From: Macrostomum hystrix | Lineage: Eukaryota; Platyhelminthes; Macrostomidae | Length of the DNA: 64,000 nucleotides | Direction of reading: 5' to 3' | Assembly: GCA_950097015.1 (NCBI GenBank) | Contig: CATNEN010000008.1 | Coordinates: 1,364,001 to 1,428,000, forward strand | Part shown: one piece after another, positions 48,270 to 57,394 of the stretch | Layout of the letters: every line of letters starts with the position of its first letter | Numbering within the stretch: the first letter of the stretch is position 1 | The notes under the pieces: generated by a model | Told to the model about the DNA's origin: nothing | The model's database searches: none | Seen by the model: only the letters and a program-made list of their open reading frames with translations | Program-made: the position numbers and the translations under genes

Positions 48270-48500
48270 TGAATCCTTGGATGTTAAAGCCAAGGGCATA
48301 ATAACCGAATGCATAGTTATTTTTTTAATGGTTTAGTTAGATAGAAGACAACTTTTTAATATAAAATACACATCCAGATGGCATTTAAAGAATCTTGTTT
48401 TGCCAAGTTTTCAAACCTGTAGACGGTCGTTTGTTTTTTTACATATATGTGCCAAAAAAAATATTACAGTAGATCCTAGAGCAGATAATTAATATTTGCA

Positions 48501-48572
48501 ATGATGATATTTCTGGTCCGTGTTACTTACCACCCATTATAGTGGTGCTGCTGATAATCATACCAGAACTGA
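48501..48572 (+). ncRNA. C/D box snoRNA, SNORD18-like, copy 2
   Basis: C box ATGATGA at the start and D box CTGA at the end. Guide tggtccgtgtta is kept, but the D' box reads CTTA instead of CTGA, which could disable the guide. Confidence 0.65.
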
Positions 48573-48625
48573 TTGCGACTATTTTAACATGTTTATATAG
48601 TTCAATTATGATTTATATTAAAGAG

Positions 48626-48696
48626 ATGATGAAATATCTGGTCCGTGTTTCTGATTACCCACTCTGCGGTAATGCTGATAATCATACCAGAACTGA
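48626..48696 (+). ncRNA. C/D box snoRNA, SNORD18-like, copy 3
   Basis: C box ATGATGA, D' box CTGA, C'-like TGCTGAT, D box CTGA. The guide tggtccgtgttt in front of D' is complementary to AAACACGGACCA, a conserved large-subunit rRNA sequence. Confidence 0.8.
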
Positions 48697-48737
48697 AACT
48701 TGTTAATCTTTGTAAATCTTATGTTATACAATTGGCT

Positions 48738-48808
48738 ATGATGAGATTTCTGGTCCGTGTTTCTGATTACCCACTCTGCGGTAATGCTGATAATCATACC
48801 AGAACTGA
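48738..48808 (+). ncRNA. C/D box snoRNA, SNORD18-like, copy 4
   Basis: All four boxes are intact and the guide tggtccgtgttt is present. Lies in the first half of a perfect 112-bp tandem duplication (48697-48808 and 48809-48920). Confidence 0.8.
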
Positions 48809-48849
48809 AACTTGTTAATCTTTGTAAATCTTATGTTATACAATTGGCT

Positions 48850-48920
48850 ATGATGAGATTTCTGGTCCGTGTTTCTGATTACCCACTCTGCGGTAATGCT
48901 GATAATCATACCAGAACTGA
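48850..48920 (+). ncRNA. C/D box snoRNA, SNORD18-like, copy 5
   Basis: Sequence identical to copy 4, from the second half of the 112-bp duplication. It ends about 100 bp before the acceptor in front of the eL21 start codon, so it is probably in a 5' UTR intron of eL21. Confidence 0.8.
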
Positions 48921-49038
48921 GTGCCAGTCTTTCTTCTGTTATGCTAACTTGTATTATAAGGTCCCCTAGTTTGGCAGTCTAGACCCACGCCGCTCCCACG
49001 CAATAATTAAACTTTGCATTTCAGCTTAAAGTGTCAGC

Positions 49039-50210
49039 ATGACCAACACCAAGGGTCTGCGCCGCGGTACGCGGTACATGTTCTCCCGGGAGTTCCGCCG
49101 GCGCGGTGTCATCCCGCTGTCAACTTACATGCGCGTTTTCAAGCGCGGCGACATTGTTGACATCAAGGGTAATGGCAGCATTCAGAAGGGCTTGCCATTC
49201 AAGACCTATCACGGCAAAACTGGCCGCGTGTACAATGTGACGCCTCACGCTGTCGGTGTGATTGTTAACAAACAGGTGAGCTGATATTTCTATAAATCCT
49301 TTATGTAATACAAGTACGATTGGCTATGATGAGATTTCTGGTCCGTGTTTCTGATTACCCACTCTATGCGGTAATGCTGATAGTCATATCAGAACTGAGT
49401 GCCAGTCTTTCTTGCAGCCTTACAACTTGAAGCTGTCCGTGCAATAATCAAATAGACCGGAATGGAGTGTTCGACTTAGGGTAGGGAAAATAGGCTAGAG
49501 TGTAATAAAAACGGCAAAGGTTGAGAAACAGACAACGAAACTGTAAAGGGTTAAAGCGACACAAGTTACAAAGGAACTAGATAGGAGAACATGAAAATCG
49601 CTACTGTGTCCTAACTCCTATAAGTTCTATCAGGCGATCCGGCGAGGCCACATTAATTTTAGGCGCAGCCGCGGAGAGAAGGCTTGGGGGCTTGTCGTGC
49701 AATTTAAGTCCTTGAGGGCTGATGTACACACCTGTGTGAGCGTATGCCTGCGTACCGAATCTGTGTGCGTGTGTGCTCAGGAGTCAGTGAAACAGGCAGA
49801 AACGGGTTCAGTGTCACCAAATGATTTGCGATTGCCCGCAGCCCTCCTGCAATCATTGTTATTATTATTTGCAGTTCACGATAGAATTGTGAGCGGTTGC
49901 GCTAGCAATAGTTCAATTGGATCTTAGGCTCAATCCTCATTCCTTCCCCCCTCTCCCCAAACAGGTGCGCAATCGCATCATTCCCAAGCGCATCAACGTC
50001 CGCATCGAGCACGTGAATCCCAGCAAGTGCCGATTGGACTTCCTGCGCCGCGTCAAGGAGAACGACGTTAAGCGCCGCGAAGCCAAGGCCGCCGGCAAGA
50101 AGATCTGTCTGAAGCGACGCCCGCAGGGACCCCGGCGTGCCACCATTGTGAAGACTAAGAAGAACAAGCCCCAGCTGTTGGAGCCGCTGCCGTACGAGTT
50201 GATTGCTTAA
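49039..50210 (+). CDS. RPL21: 60S ribosomal protein eL21
   Basis: Structural protein of the large ribosomal subunit. Exons are 49039-49275 and 49965-50210, phase 0, together 160 residues, the normal family length. The start [20 protein letters not shown], the KGDIVD-type loop [40 protein letters not shown] and, after the intron, [32 protein letters not shown] and [11 protein letters not shown] all fit eL21. An acceptor (tttgcatttcag) ends at 49024, so the 5' UTR is spliced or receives a leader. The 689-bp intron hosts snoRNA copy 6; further snoRNA copies lie just upstream. Codons are more GC-rich than the flanks, as expected for a highly expressed gene. Confidence 0.98.
49326..49398 (+). ncRNA. 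C/D box snoRNA, SNORD18-like, copy 6
   Basis: In the eL21 coding intron. C box ATGATGA, guide tggtccgtgttt, D' CTGA, D CTGA. Flanks gattggct and gagtgccagtctttctt match those of copy 5, so the two arose by duplication. Confidence 0.85.
49714..49805 (+). repeat. dispersed repeat family GTGTACAC, copy 3
   Basis: In the eL21 intron: gagggctgatgtacacacct, gtgtgagcgtatgcctgcgt, then gtgtgctcaggagtcagtg, in the order seen near 3.3 kb (inverted) and 22.9 kb. Confidence 0.5.
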
Positions 50211-50310
50211 ATGTATTTCGGCATTGGATAATCTAATTTATGCTGGACTTTTCATCACAGATAATAGTTGCTCTCTGTGAGCAGTTTGAAGCTGTTTAGA
50301 AAAAAAACAC

Positions 50311-50316
50311 AATAAA
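50311..50316 (+). terminator. eL21 polyadenylation signal
   Basis: AATAAA about 100 bp after the eL21 stop codon. Confidence 0.7.
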
Positions 50317-50647
50317 TGCGATTATGATGGCGAGACCTGGCGTTGCGCTTCAGCAACCATTGTATCTTGGATGAAAGACTTGTCTTGGCTATTGTCTTCA
50401 TGATTTTGTACATTGTGGACTTAGGAGTTGTACTAAAAGGTTTTCAAAAGACTAGCTTGATCTCAGCTTATTATCCTAGCCGTAGAGTTCAGAGTAGGCC
50501 CTTTAATGAAACTTTGGTAGCTTTCACTTTGCACATTTGCTAACAATTTTCTGCTAACCCAAATCCTTTTTAAGCGCAACGTGGACCTGATTTATACTTT
50601 TTGGCTGCTAATTTAAAGCTAGAAAACACTAAATTTAAATAATAAAC

Positions 50648-53600
50648 ATGGCCACCGCTGTTCTGCCTCCGCCTCCTCCGCCATCCGGACCTGATCAGAG
50701 CACTAGCGGTGGCGGCAGCTTCAGTCCACTGACACTGTTCGAATGCACCATGACCAACGCTGGCATGCTAGTGGACAGTATGCCTGTTCGCGACCTGGTC
50801 TCCGCCCTTCGCATTATTGGCACTCTGCACACTCACGTTGTTAATATAATGGATCCGGGTGTGTCCGCCGCTTGCGATTTAGCCGACGAATTCAACGCTC
50901 ACCGGATCACTTGTCCTGCTGCTGCTGCTTCTGCAGCCGACAACTCTGATGCCAATGCGTCGCTAATGGCAGGTGGCGGAGGTATTGACGACGATTCTAC
51001 GAAAGCTTCATCTGGCGACGGTGGGCTAGGAGGTCCTGCTCCTAGCAGAAAACGAATAAAAATCGATGACAATTCTTTGATGTCTAACAATGGTCATAAT
51101 TCCTCAAATATTATGGCTATGGATAGCCAGCATAATTCCACTGCTGCAGCCTATGTTAAATCTGAGTCTCTAGTTGAATCTGACGATGATTGTTGTATCC
51201 TTGATGATGGAGGCATCGGATTAATTGGCTCCGACTTTTATGCCAGCGTGCGCCAGAATCCGCCAAGACCAATGCCAGCTGGCGCCTCTTCAGCTGCCAT
51301 CGGAGCCTCCGCCTCTTCGTCCTCACTCGGTGGGGGTTCTGTGCAAGACTCTGCGGCAATGAAACAAATTTTGCGCAACACCTACAAGAATATGCGCGGC
51401 GGTGGACCGCATCTCTACGATTTTAATAGGCCGTGAGTTGCTTTTGCTGAACGATCAAGTAGGGTCAGGAGTAGCGGTGTCCTGCTGAACGATCAGGTAG
51501 GGTCAGGAGTAGCGGTGTCCTGCTGAACGATCAGGGGAGTGGCGGAAGTAGCTGTGACCTGCTGAAGGTTCAGAGAAGTTAAAAGTGATTAGCGGGCTGA
51601 ATTTTCGCAGGTTTTTTTTGACTTTCTATCTTGAAAATACAATCCATAAAAATCCTTCTTTAGCTGGAACGACCCAGTGAACCAAGCTGTCACTGATCGC
51701 ATTGTTAGCCAAATCGTTGCCACAACGCCAGACATCTCCGTATCTCCCGACGATTGGCGAAGTGAGTCTCGTGTGTTTTTGCAGCGCTCTGTTTTACAGT
51801 TAATTAATACGCTACTTAAAGTAGCTCGTATTTAGTGTTCTGTGCATTTTAGAAACAGGATACTTTTGTTTTAATTTGGCGCGGTAGCATTTGCAGAGGT
51901 TTTTTCTTTACAAAATAAATCAATTCCGACTTTCCTAACATGGTTCTCCACTTTTTAAGTGGGACTAACTATTTATCGTATATGCATTAATCAGCTAATT
52001 AACATATTATGTCCTACGATTCGCATTCATTCACACATATTCAGCACGCAACAAGTGCAATGTATACGGCTATCCGCAGCAAATTAGTTTCGCTTGTCTC
52101 AGATTGAGTAGGTAAAATTTATTAGTATTATTATTGCTATATTCTACTTACAGCAATGGCGGTATCAATTGTGCCCGACCTGCTACAGAGGCGCAACTTG
52201 GACCTGAAGAAGATTAGAGACAGAAAATATTGCCGAGCTAAGCGCGTAAGCTCAAAATTGAATTATTTGAGAACTTCGACTCGTAGGGCCTGTAACTATA
52301 AATAAATGCAGATGCTGGGCTTGCCAATGCACTTTTAACATTTAGGCCGTTTGAATTTTTAATTTAGCCATGTCATTCTGATTGTTAACTTTCCAATTAA
52401 ATTCTTCGGCTAAGAAAGAGAATTCCATTCTCTAACCTGTGCTGCATTGGATTCAATGGAAAAGCAATCAGTTTAGACATTGCTAATATCGATTTCAGCG
52501 CTTTTAACACTTCTAATAATACTCTAACAGTGCATACAAAAGATAATGTTGCAAAATTAAAATAATCAGGACTCTGCAGCCAATCTTTAACCGACCTGGC
52601 CGTAGCCAAGCCTGGCAGGAATATTGAATTGAAACGCCGCACCCAGCGGAAGTGCGCCCGCTTGCACGCCGTAAGATAATAAAAAATTAAACTATTTAGG
52701 GAAGAATTCTATTTTAAGTTTTGTAGCTCATTGTTAATTAAAAATTCCTCTGCGAAGAGCAATCAGTGCGTGATTGATTGTTTCTATGTTGTTGTAATAT
52801 TTATGTGTTTAAAAAACATCCCCATAGCCAACTGCTCAATCGACCTGTTTGATCTAAGAGTTCAAAACGACGCTGTGCTCAAACACGAGGCCAGAAAGCG
52901 GGCTATGCGAAAATATTCAAGAGTTAGTTCAGTAAGTCATTGTAACAAAATATTGTCTTTCTAAAACAAAGAAATTAATGTGAACAAAAATCTCTGCAAT
53001 TCAAACCACAAGACAAACTTAGATGGTCATTTTTATCCCCTTAGTCATATTTTATGCAATACTATACTTTTATGACTAAATAATATATAGGCGGAATAGA
53101 CGAGTTTGTGCGCACAGTACTGGACGAGGAGATGCGAAATATTAAATCGCGCGGCTACAAGCGACGCTATAGTCGCATAACTGGGGTAAGTTAGCCCTTC
53201 CCCTAGGAGCAACGCAAGGATCAGGATCATATAGAAACAACCAACGTGGCTCCATCGTGGCAAGACAAGCTGCGCAAGGCTTAGCGCAGCCAGATTCTAC
53301 TAATTCTACTAATTTGCAACTCGTTTGCAGTTCCTTTTGATTAAGATTTAAAATAAAGATTCGCCTCTGCTAATTGCTTTACGCACTTCTCAACTCTGAG
53401 CTAAAGAGCTAACCGTAATTAATCTGTTCTGACCTAATGTACTATTATATAGGGTTTACTGGCCATATACTATTCGATAGTCAATTAGGCGGCGCTAGTT
53501 CCAGCGCCAGCGGTGACGGCGGTAGGCGCCTAAAATATTGGCGTCGTTATAGACGAATTTCAACTGTGAGTTCTGCGCCGCTAATACGCTTGAAATTCAA

Positions 53601-55520
53601 AACATTAACTATTGAAGGGTGGCGTGTGTCCTGAGCTCGAATCCTCCTCGAGTTCACACTTTTTTGGGGCGCAACCGCGAAAAGTTGGCAAGACAAACCC
53701 CAATGCACAGTGAAAGTGTACACTGCGAAAGTCAATGCAGAGATGTACACATCTGTATGAATGTGTTTACAGGGTTCAGAGGAATAGGCGGAATTGCCTG
53801 CTGCGGTCTGACTGTAGCCAAAATATGCATCGGTGTCCGCAGACCATTATTATTGCAAATGCCTCTGCTATTCGCTTCCGCTGCTTATATCGATTCTAAT
53901 CGTTAGATAAACTTCAAGTACTTCATTAAATTTCTAAATCTTGCATAGAGACCATTCGCGACTCACTATTCGATTGTCGTCTAAGCTCTAGACACAAATC
54001 TTGGCGACGCTATGGTCGAGTTTCGTCTGTGAGTTCGGCGGTGATTTTACTTTTAGAATACATGAACTAGTTAATATAGCTAGTAGCTAATATTATTAAT
54101 TAAGTCCCAATTCCAAACTGCACGAAAATAATTAATGGAACCGTTTAAAATTTGTCGTCGACCTCTGCCATTGCTAGTCATTATTCTACCATAGATCACA
54201 GATCATAGATTAACCTAATGCTTAAGTAACAGCGTTAACATTTGTCTTCATTTCTCTGATGTAACGTGCAACAACATTAAGAGAATATTTGCGATCTGCT
54301 ATTCTCCAACGGTGGCTCCAGAATAAGTCGTCACAAATACTGGCGACGTTATAGCCGAGTTTCTTCCGTGAGTAATTCGCGTTATAGAATGTCTAGTCTA
54401 GGATAAAAAGGAAAAAGTCCTCTGCACTTGCGCCGCATTGACATTATCGTTATATTAAGAACTATATTGATTAAATTATACATGTTAGGCATTGCTAGAG
54501 AGGTGGTGTTTAAAAGGCAGCTAGCTGATCTGGCTTCAGCTCGAAAACGAATGCGCGTTCGTTGTGTGAGTAGTCTGTGTCGATTTTTGTTGATATTTTT
54601 ATAATATAAATTCTACGAGCTAATAGAGCGGCGGTGGATTCAGACGGACTAGTCGGATTCTTAGATTGTAGAATGTAGATACTTGTATCGAGATATCTAT
54701 CTGAATAGATCCATCCATCTTGCAATGGATTAGTATTAGTAGTAATAAATAACTCATTAGTAGTTAGTAGGACTAAACAAAACCGGATTGTCATGATGGT
54801 TAATGGCTTCAGGATAGAATGAATTATTAGAATGCAGCTTCGAATTTTGTCAGAGTAGTCGTGAGTTCGGTTCTGATACAGAAAAAACTGTCTTAAAGCA
54901 GCTCACTTAATTTCTCTTTGCTTTACATCAACTATCTGAGCTGTAAAATGCTCGTTTGCATTTTTATAGATGCAGTAGAGATTTTGGTATGTGTCTACCA
55001 CAGTCCACGGACTAAACATTAATTTTTTTATTTATCGCTCTCAATCCTAACAGAATTATAATAATTTGGCTTTGAATATCTTTTTAAGATATGAGTTTTA
55101 GGAAAATTAAGTTTTTATTAAATGAATTTTATGAAATATCCCTCTGACTCCTTTGACTTCCACAATGGCTCTTATCTACAGAAGCTCTCCCGGCGTCAGA
55201 AGGCGTTTGAACAGGTTCTGCCAACTCTGAACCCGGACGACTTGGACAAGTATCGCGTTGTCCTGTCGCGCGATTTCACCTCCTCGGACGAGGAGACCGG
55301 TGACGAGTCCACAGGCGAGACTGCGCTGCGGGTGCGCGAACTGCCTTGGGAGTCGGACGAAGTGCGCCAAGTCAAGCATCGACTAGACCAGACCTTCATG
55401 AATCGATTCGCTACTCAGAAGCAGCGCGCAACACTGCAGAGGTGCATCAGAGACTCTGGCTGCGTCAGTACCAGACCGCCTCCCCTAGAAGCACCTAATT
55501 GGTCTCTTCGTCCCCAGTGA
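50648..55520 (+). CDS. uncharacterised gene with eight mutually exclusive exons
   Basis: Constant exons are 50648-51432, 51664-51761 and 55182-55520, with eight alternative exons between the last two (separate entries). Joined with variant 1 the protein has 437 residues; the others give 432 to 441. Exon 1 begins MATAVLPPPPPPSG, holds a helical LVDSMPVRDLVSALRIIGTL segment, a low-complexity Ser/Ala/Gly part, an NLS-like SRKRIKIDD and an acidic ESDDDCC. Exon 2 reads WNDPVNQAVTDRIVSQIVAT. The last exon has KLSRRQKAFEQVL, acidic SSDEETGDEST, RELPWESDEV and a Pro-rich end (RPPPLEAPNWSLRPQ). This end vaguely recalls the poorly studied C14orf93 family; that is memory, not a search. A nuclear, nucleic-acid-related role is inferred from the basic and acidic blocks. 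Exactly one variant is needed to keep frame. Confidence 0.8.
51446..51560. repeat. short tandem repeat in intron 1
   Basis: Two and a half copies of a 38-bp unit (gctgaacgatcaggtagggt plus caggagtagcggtgtcct). Confidence 0.9.
51880..51900 (+). promoter_or_regulatory. candidate RNA docking site of the exon array
   Basis: gcggtagcatttgcagagg lies 120 bp after the constant exon 2. Its reverse complement begins CCTCTGCAAATGCTACCGC, and CCTCTGC-type sequences stand in front of the variant exons, so it could pair with any one of them. Layout matches the docking site of arthropod Dscam exon clusters. Confidence 0.6.
52013..52028 (+). promoter_or_regulatory. candidate selector 1 (weak), before variant 1
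   Basis: cctacgattcgcattc resembles selector 6 (cctctgctattcgcttcc) but lacks the CTCTGC core. Being closest to the docking site, it may need less pairing, or it may be chance. Confidence 0.25.
52154..52245 (+). CDS. variant exon 1 (92 nt, phase 1 in, 0 out)
   Basis: Acceptor ctacttacag, donor gtaagc. Reads TMAVSIVPDLLQRRNLDLKK then IRDRKYCRAKR, with the first codon completed from exon 2. The strongest pyrimidine-containing acceptor of the set. Confidence 0.75.
52436..52450 (+). promoter_or_regulatory. candidate selector 2, before variant 2
   Basis: cctgtgctgcattgg has one mismatch to the CCTCTGC core and shares the following ATTG. Confidence 0.4.
52570..52670 (+). CDS. variant exon 2 (101 nt, phase 1 in, 0 out)
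   Basis: Acceptor aaaataatcag, donor gtaaga. Ends RNIELKRRTQRKCARLHA. A second in-phase acceptor (ccgtag) would shorten it by 36 nt. Confidence 0.6.
52747..52764 (+). promoter_or_regulatory. candidate selector 3, before variant 3
   Basis: cctctgcgaagagcaatc has the exact seven-base core complementary to the docking site. Confidence 0.5.
52828..52931 (+). CDS. variant exon 3 (104 nt, phase 1 in, 0 out)
   Basis: Acceptor catccccatag, donor gtaagt. Encodes TNCSIDLFDLRVQNDAVLKH and then EARKRAMRKYSRVSS; the RKYSRVSS end matches variants 4, 6 and 7. Confidence 0.7.
52991..53007 (+). promoter_or_regulatory. candidate selector 4, before variant 4
   Basis: tctctgcaattcaaacc shares CTCTGCAA with the complement of the docking site (eight bases) and ACC further on. 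Confidence 0.45.
53091..53185 (+). CDS. variant exon 4 (95 nt, phase 1 in, 0 out)
   Basis: Acceptor aatatatag, donor gtaagt. Encodes SGIDEFVRTVLDEEMRNIKS and RGYKRRYSRITG. An in-phase acceptor six codon-bases later (ggaatag) is an alternative start. Confidence 0.7.
53364..53383 (+). promoter_or_regulatory. candidate selector 5, before variant 5
   Basis: cctctgctaattgctttacg has the exact core and a further TTGCT block that can pair with AGCA in the docking site. Confidence 0.55.
53489..53565 (+). CDS. variant exon 5 (77 nt, phase 1 in, 0 out)
   Basis: Acceptor gtcaattag, donor gtgagt. Encodes a Ser/Gly-rich start then RRLKYWRRYRRIST. Confidence 0.7.
53695..53775 (+). repeat. dispersed repeat family GTGTACAC, copy 4
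   Basis: cacagtgaaagtgtacactg and gcagagatgtacacatctgt lie between variants 5 and 6, matching the copies near 3.3 and 22.9 kb. Confidence 0.5.
53862..53881 (+). promoter_or_regulatory. candidate selector 6, before variant 6
   Basis: cctctgctattcgcttccgc: exact core plus GCTTCCGC, which matches GCTACCGC in the complement of the docking site at seven of eight positions. Confidence 0.6.
53949..54028 (+). CDS. variant exon 6 (80 nt, phase 1 in, 0 out)
   Basis: Acceptor cttgcatag, donor gtgagt. Encodes KTIRDSLFDCRLSSRHKSWR and RYGRVSS; very similar to variant 7. Confidence 0.75.
54162..54179 (+). promoter_or_regulatory. candidate selector 7, before variant 7
   Basis: cctctgccattgctagtc: exact core plus TGCTA, complementary to TAGCA of the docking site. 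Confidence 0.6.
54282..54367 (+). CDS. variant exon 7 (86 nt, phase 1 in, 0 out)
   Basis: Acceptor aacattaag, donor gtgagt. Encodes KNICDLLFSNGGSRISRHKY then WRRYSRVSS. The last twelve residues match variant 6 with two changes, which indicates tandem exon duplication. Confidence 0.75.
54419..54436 (+). promoter_or_regulatory. candidate selector 8, before variant 8
   Basis: cctctgcacttgcgccgc: exact core plus A, TGC and CCGC in register with the complement of the docking site; the best overall match, about 15 of 19 positions with one bulge. Confidence 0.6.
54489..54565 (+). CDS. variant exon 8 (77 nt, phase 1 in, 0 out)
   Basis: Acceptor acatgttag, donor gtgagt. Encodes SIAREVVFKRQLADLASARK and RMRVRC; it has the same length as variant 5 but lacks the RRYxR motif. 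Confidence 0.65.
54850..55025 (+). mobile_element. degraded SINE, copy 4
   Basis: gtcgtgagttcggttct (B-box-like), later atctgagctgtaaaatgctc and accacagtccacggactaaa, in the family order. In the last intron of the variant-exon gene. Confidence 0.5.
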
Positions 55521-55574
55521 TTAATCTGACACTGTTCGTGTGTTAGTACCCGTGTACTGTTGCCGTTTCTATAA

Positions 55575-56397
55575 TCTGGATTCAGTCTCTAGATTAGGAA
55601 CTGGATTCAGTCTCTAGATTAGCAATTGGATTCAGTCTCTAGATTAGCAACTGGATTCAGTCTCTAGATTAGCAACTGGATTCAGTCTCTAGATTAGCAA
55701 CTGGATTCAGTCTCTAGATTAGCAACTGGATTCAGTCTCTAGATTAGCAACTGGATTCAGTCTCTACATTAGCAACTGGATTCAGTCTCTAGATTAGCAA
55801 CTGGATTCAGTCTCTAGATTAGCAACTGGATTCAGTCTCTAGATTAGCAACTGGATTCAGTATCTAGATTAGCAACTGGATTCAGTCTCTAGATTAGCAA
55901 CTGGATTCAGTCTCTAGATTAGCAACTGGATTCAGTCTCTAGATTAGCAACTGGATTCAGTCTCTAGATTAGCAACTGGATTCAGTCTCTAGATTAGCAA
56001 CTGGATTCAGTCTCTAGATTAGCAACTGGATTCAGTCTCTAGATTAGCAACTGGATTCAGTCTCTAGATTAGGAACTGGATTCAGTCTCTAGATTAGGAA
56101 ATGGGTTCAGTCTCTAGATTAGGAAATGGGTTCAGTCTCTAGATTAGGAAATGGATTCAGTCTCTAGATTAGGAAATGGGTTCAGTCTCTAGATTAGGAA
56201 CTGGATTCAGTCTCTAGATTAGCAACTGGATTCAGTCTCTAGATTAGCAACTGGATTCAGTCTCTAGATTAGGAAATGGGTTCAGTCTCTAGATTAGGAA
56301 ATGGGTTCAGTCTCTAGATTAGGAAATGGGTTCAGTCTCTAGATTAGGAAATGGGTTCAGTCTCTAGATTAGGAACTGGATTCAGTCTAGATTCGGA
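55575..56397. repeat. 25-bp minisatellite
   Basis: About 33 copies of ggattcagtctctagattag plus caact. The right third is enriched for the variant aggaaatgg. Confidence 0.97.
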
Positions 56398-57390
56398 ACT
56401 AATTATGTTCCTCGATTCCGAACTAAGTTTAGTTTCCAGTTATTTTCGAGATGGATGGTCTGCCGCGCAGTGCTTTGTATATTTTTTATATTGACGTTGT
56501 TTTACTATCATAGAACAATATAACCTGTGTACTTGCTTCTAGGAGAAATGAAAAACGTTCTAATGTATTTATCGTACTTTTATAGTAATTTTAGTTTCTC
56601 TTTGTTAACAAAACTGACGGATGAGCAGCTCGTGACAAACTCGAATTCATTTATATATACTCATTCTAGTTTTATATTTTTAATATACTTTCTTCATCTC
56701 AATGCTTGTTCTGCATTTTTTCATTGATTGAATATTATCAATCTATCTTTATAGTATAAGCTCCATTCATTCGCTCGTATTAGTCTGTTTATTAAACTGC
56801 TTGCTTGCTAATAAGTATTGAAGTGAATGTTCTTTGTAAATCTGAGCCTAATCACACTGACGCAGCACATGTGCAAAACAAAACAGCAATATGCAATTCT
56901 GCAAATATAACAACTGATTTCTACAAGTTCATGTTGTATAATAAGGTGATTGTCTCAACTTTACGGCATAAAATTGTTAGCTAAGTTTATTGATTTACTA
57001 ATTTTACTTATTCTTAAAGCCATCTATTTTGTTCGTAACTTTCATATATTTATGTACTACTTCCAACTATCTTAGTAGTAGTAGAGTGGTTACTTAAATT
57101 AAGATAAATTAATTTTCGAAATGAAAATTTCTAGTTCTAGGATTCTAATAAGGAAAATTTATATAAGCTATCCTCCTGGCACGTGTTGAAACAAAGGCAT
57201 TTTTATTTTTCATCGTTCTTTGCTACAAAAGTAAAACTCTTTTTTTCAAGTCAGAACTACTGTCCAAAACGTTTGAACCAATTAACATCAATCATCCTTT
57301 TTGGTAGTGGCCTGGATCCATAACCTAAAGTCAGGTTTACCATAATGCATTGGGTAAATAATTGTATCGTGTGTTGTTTTGGCTACTGAA
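56398..57390. other. AT-rich non-coding stretch
   Basis: Nothing recognised. Confidence 0.5.
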
Positions 57391-57394
57391 CTAA

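Noticed and set aside
52247-52435. a ninth variant exon between variants 1 and 2
   Set aside because: No acceptor and donor pair with the required phase 1 in, 0 out and an open frame was found.
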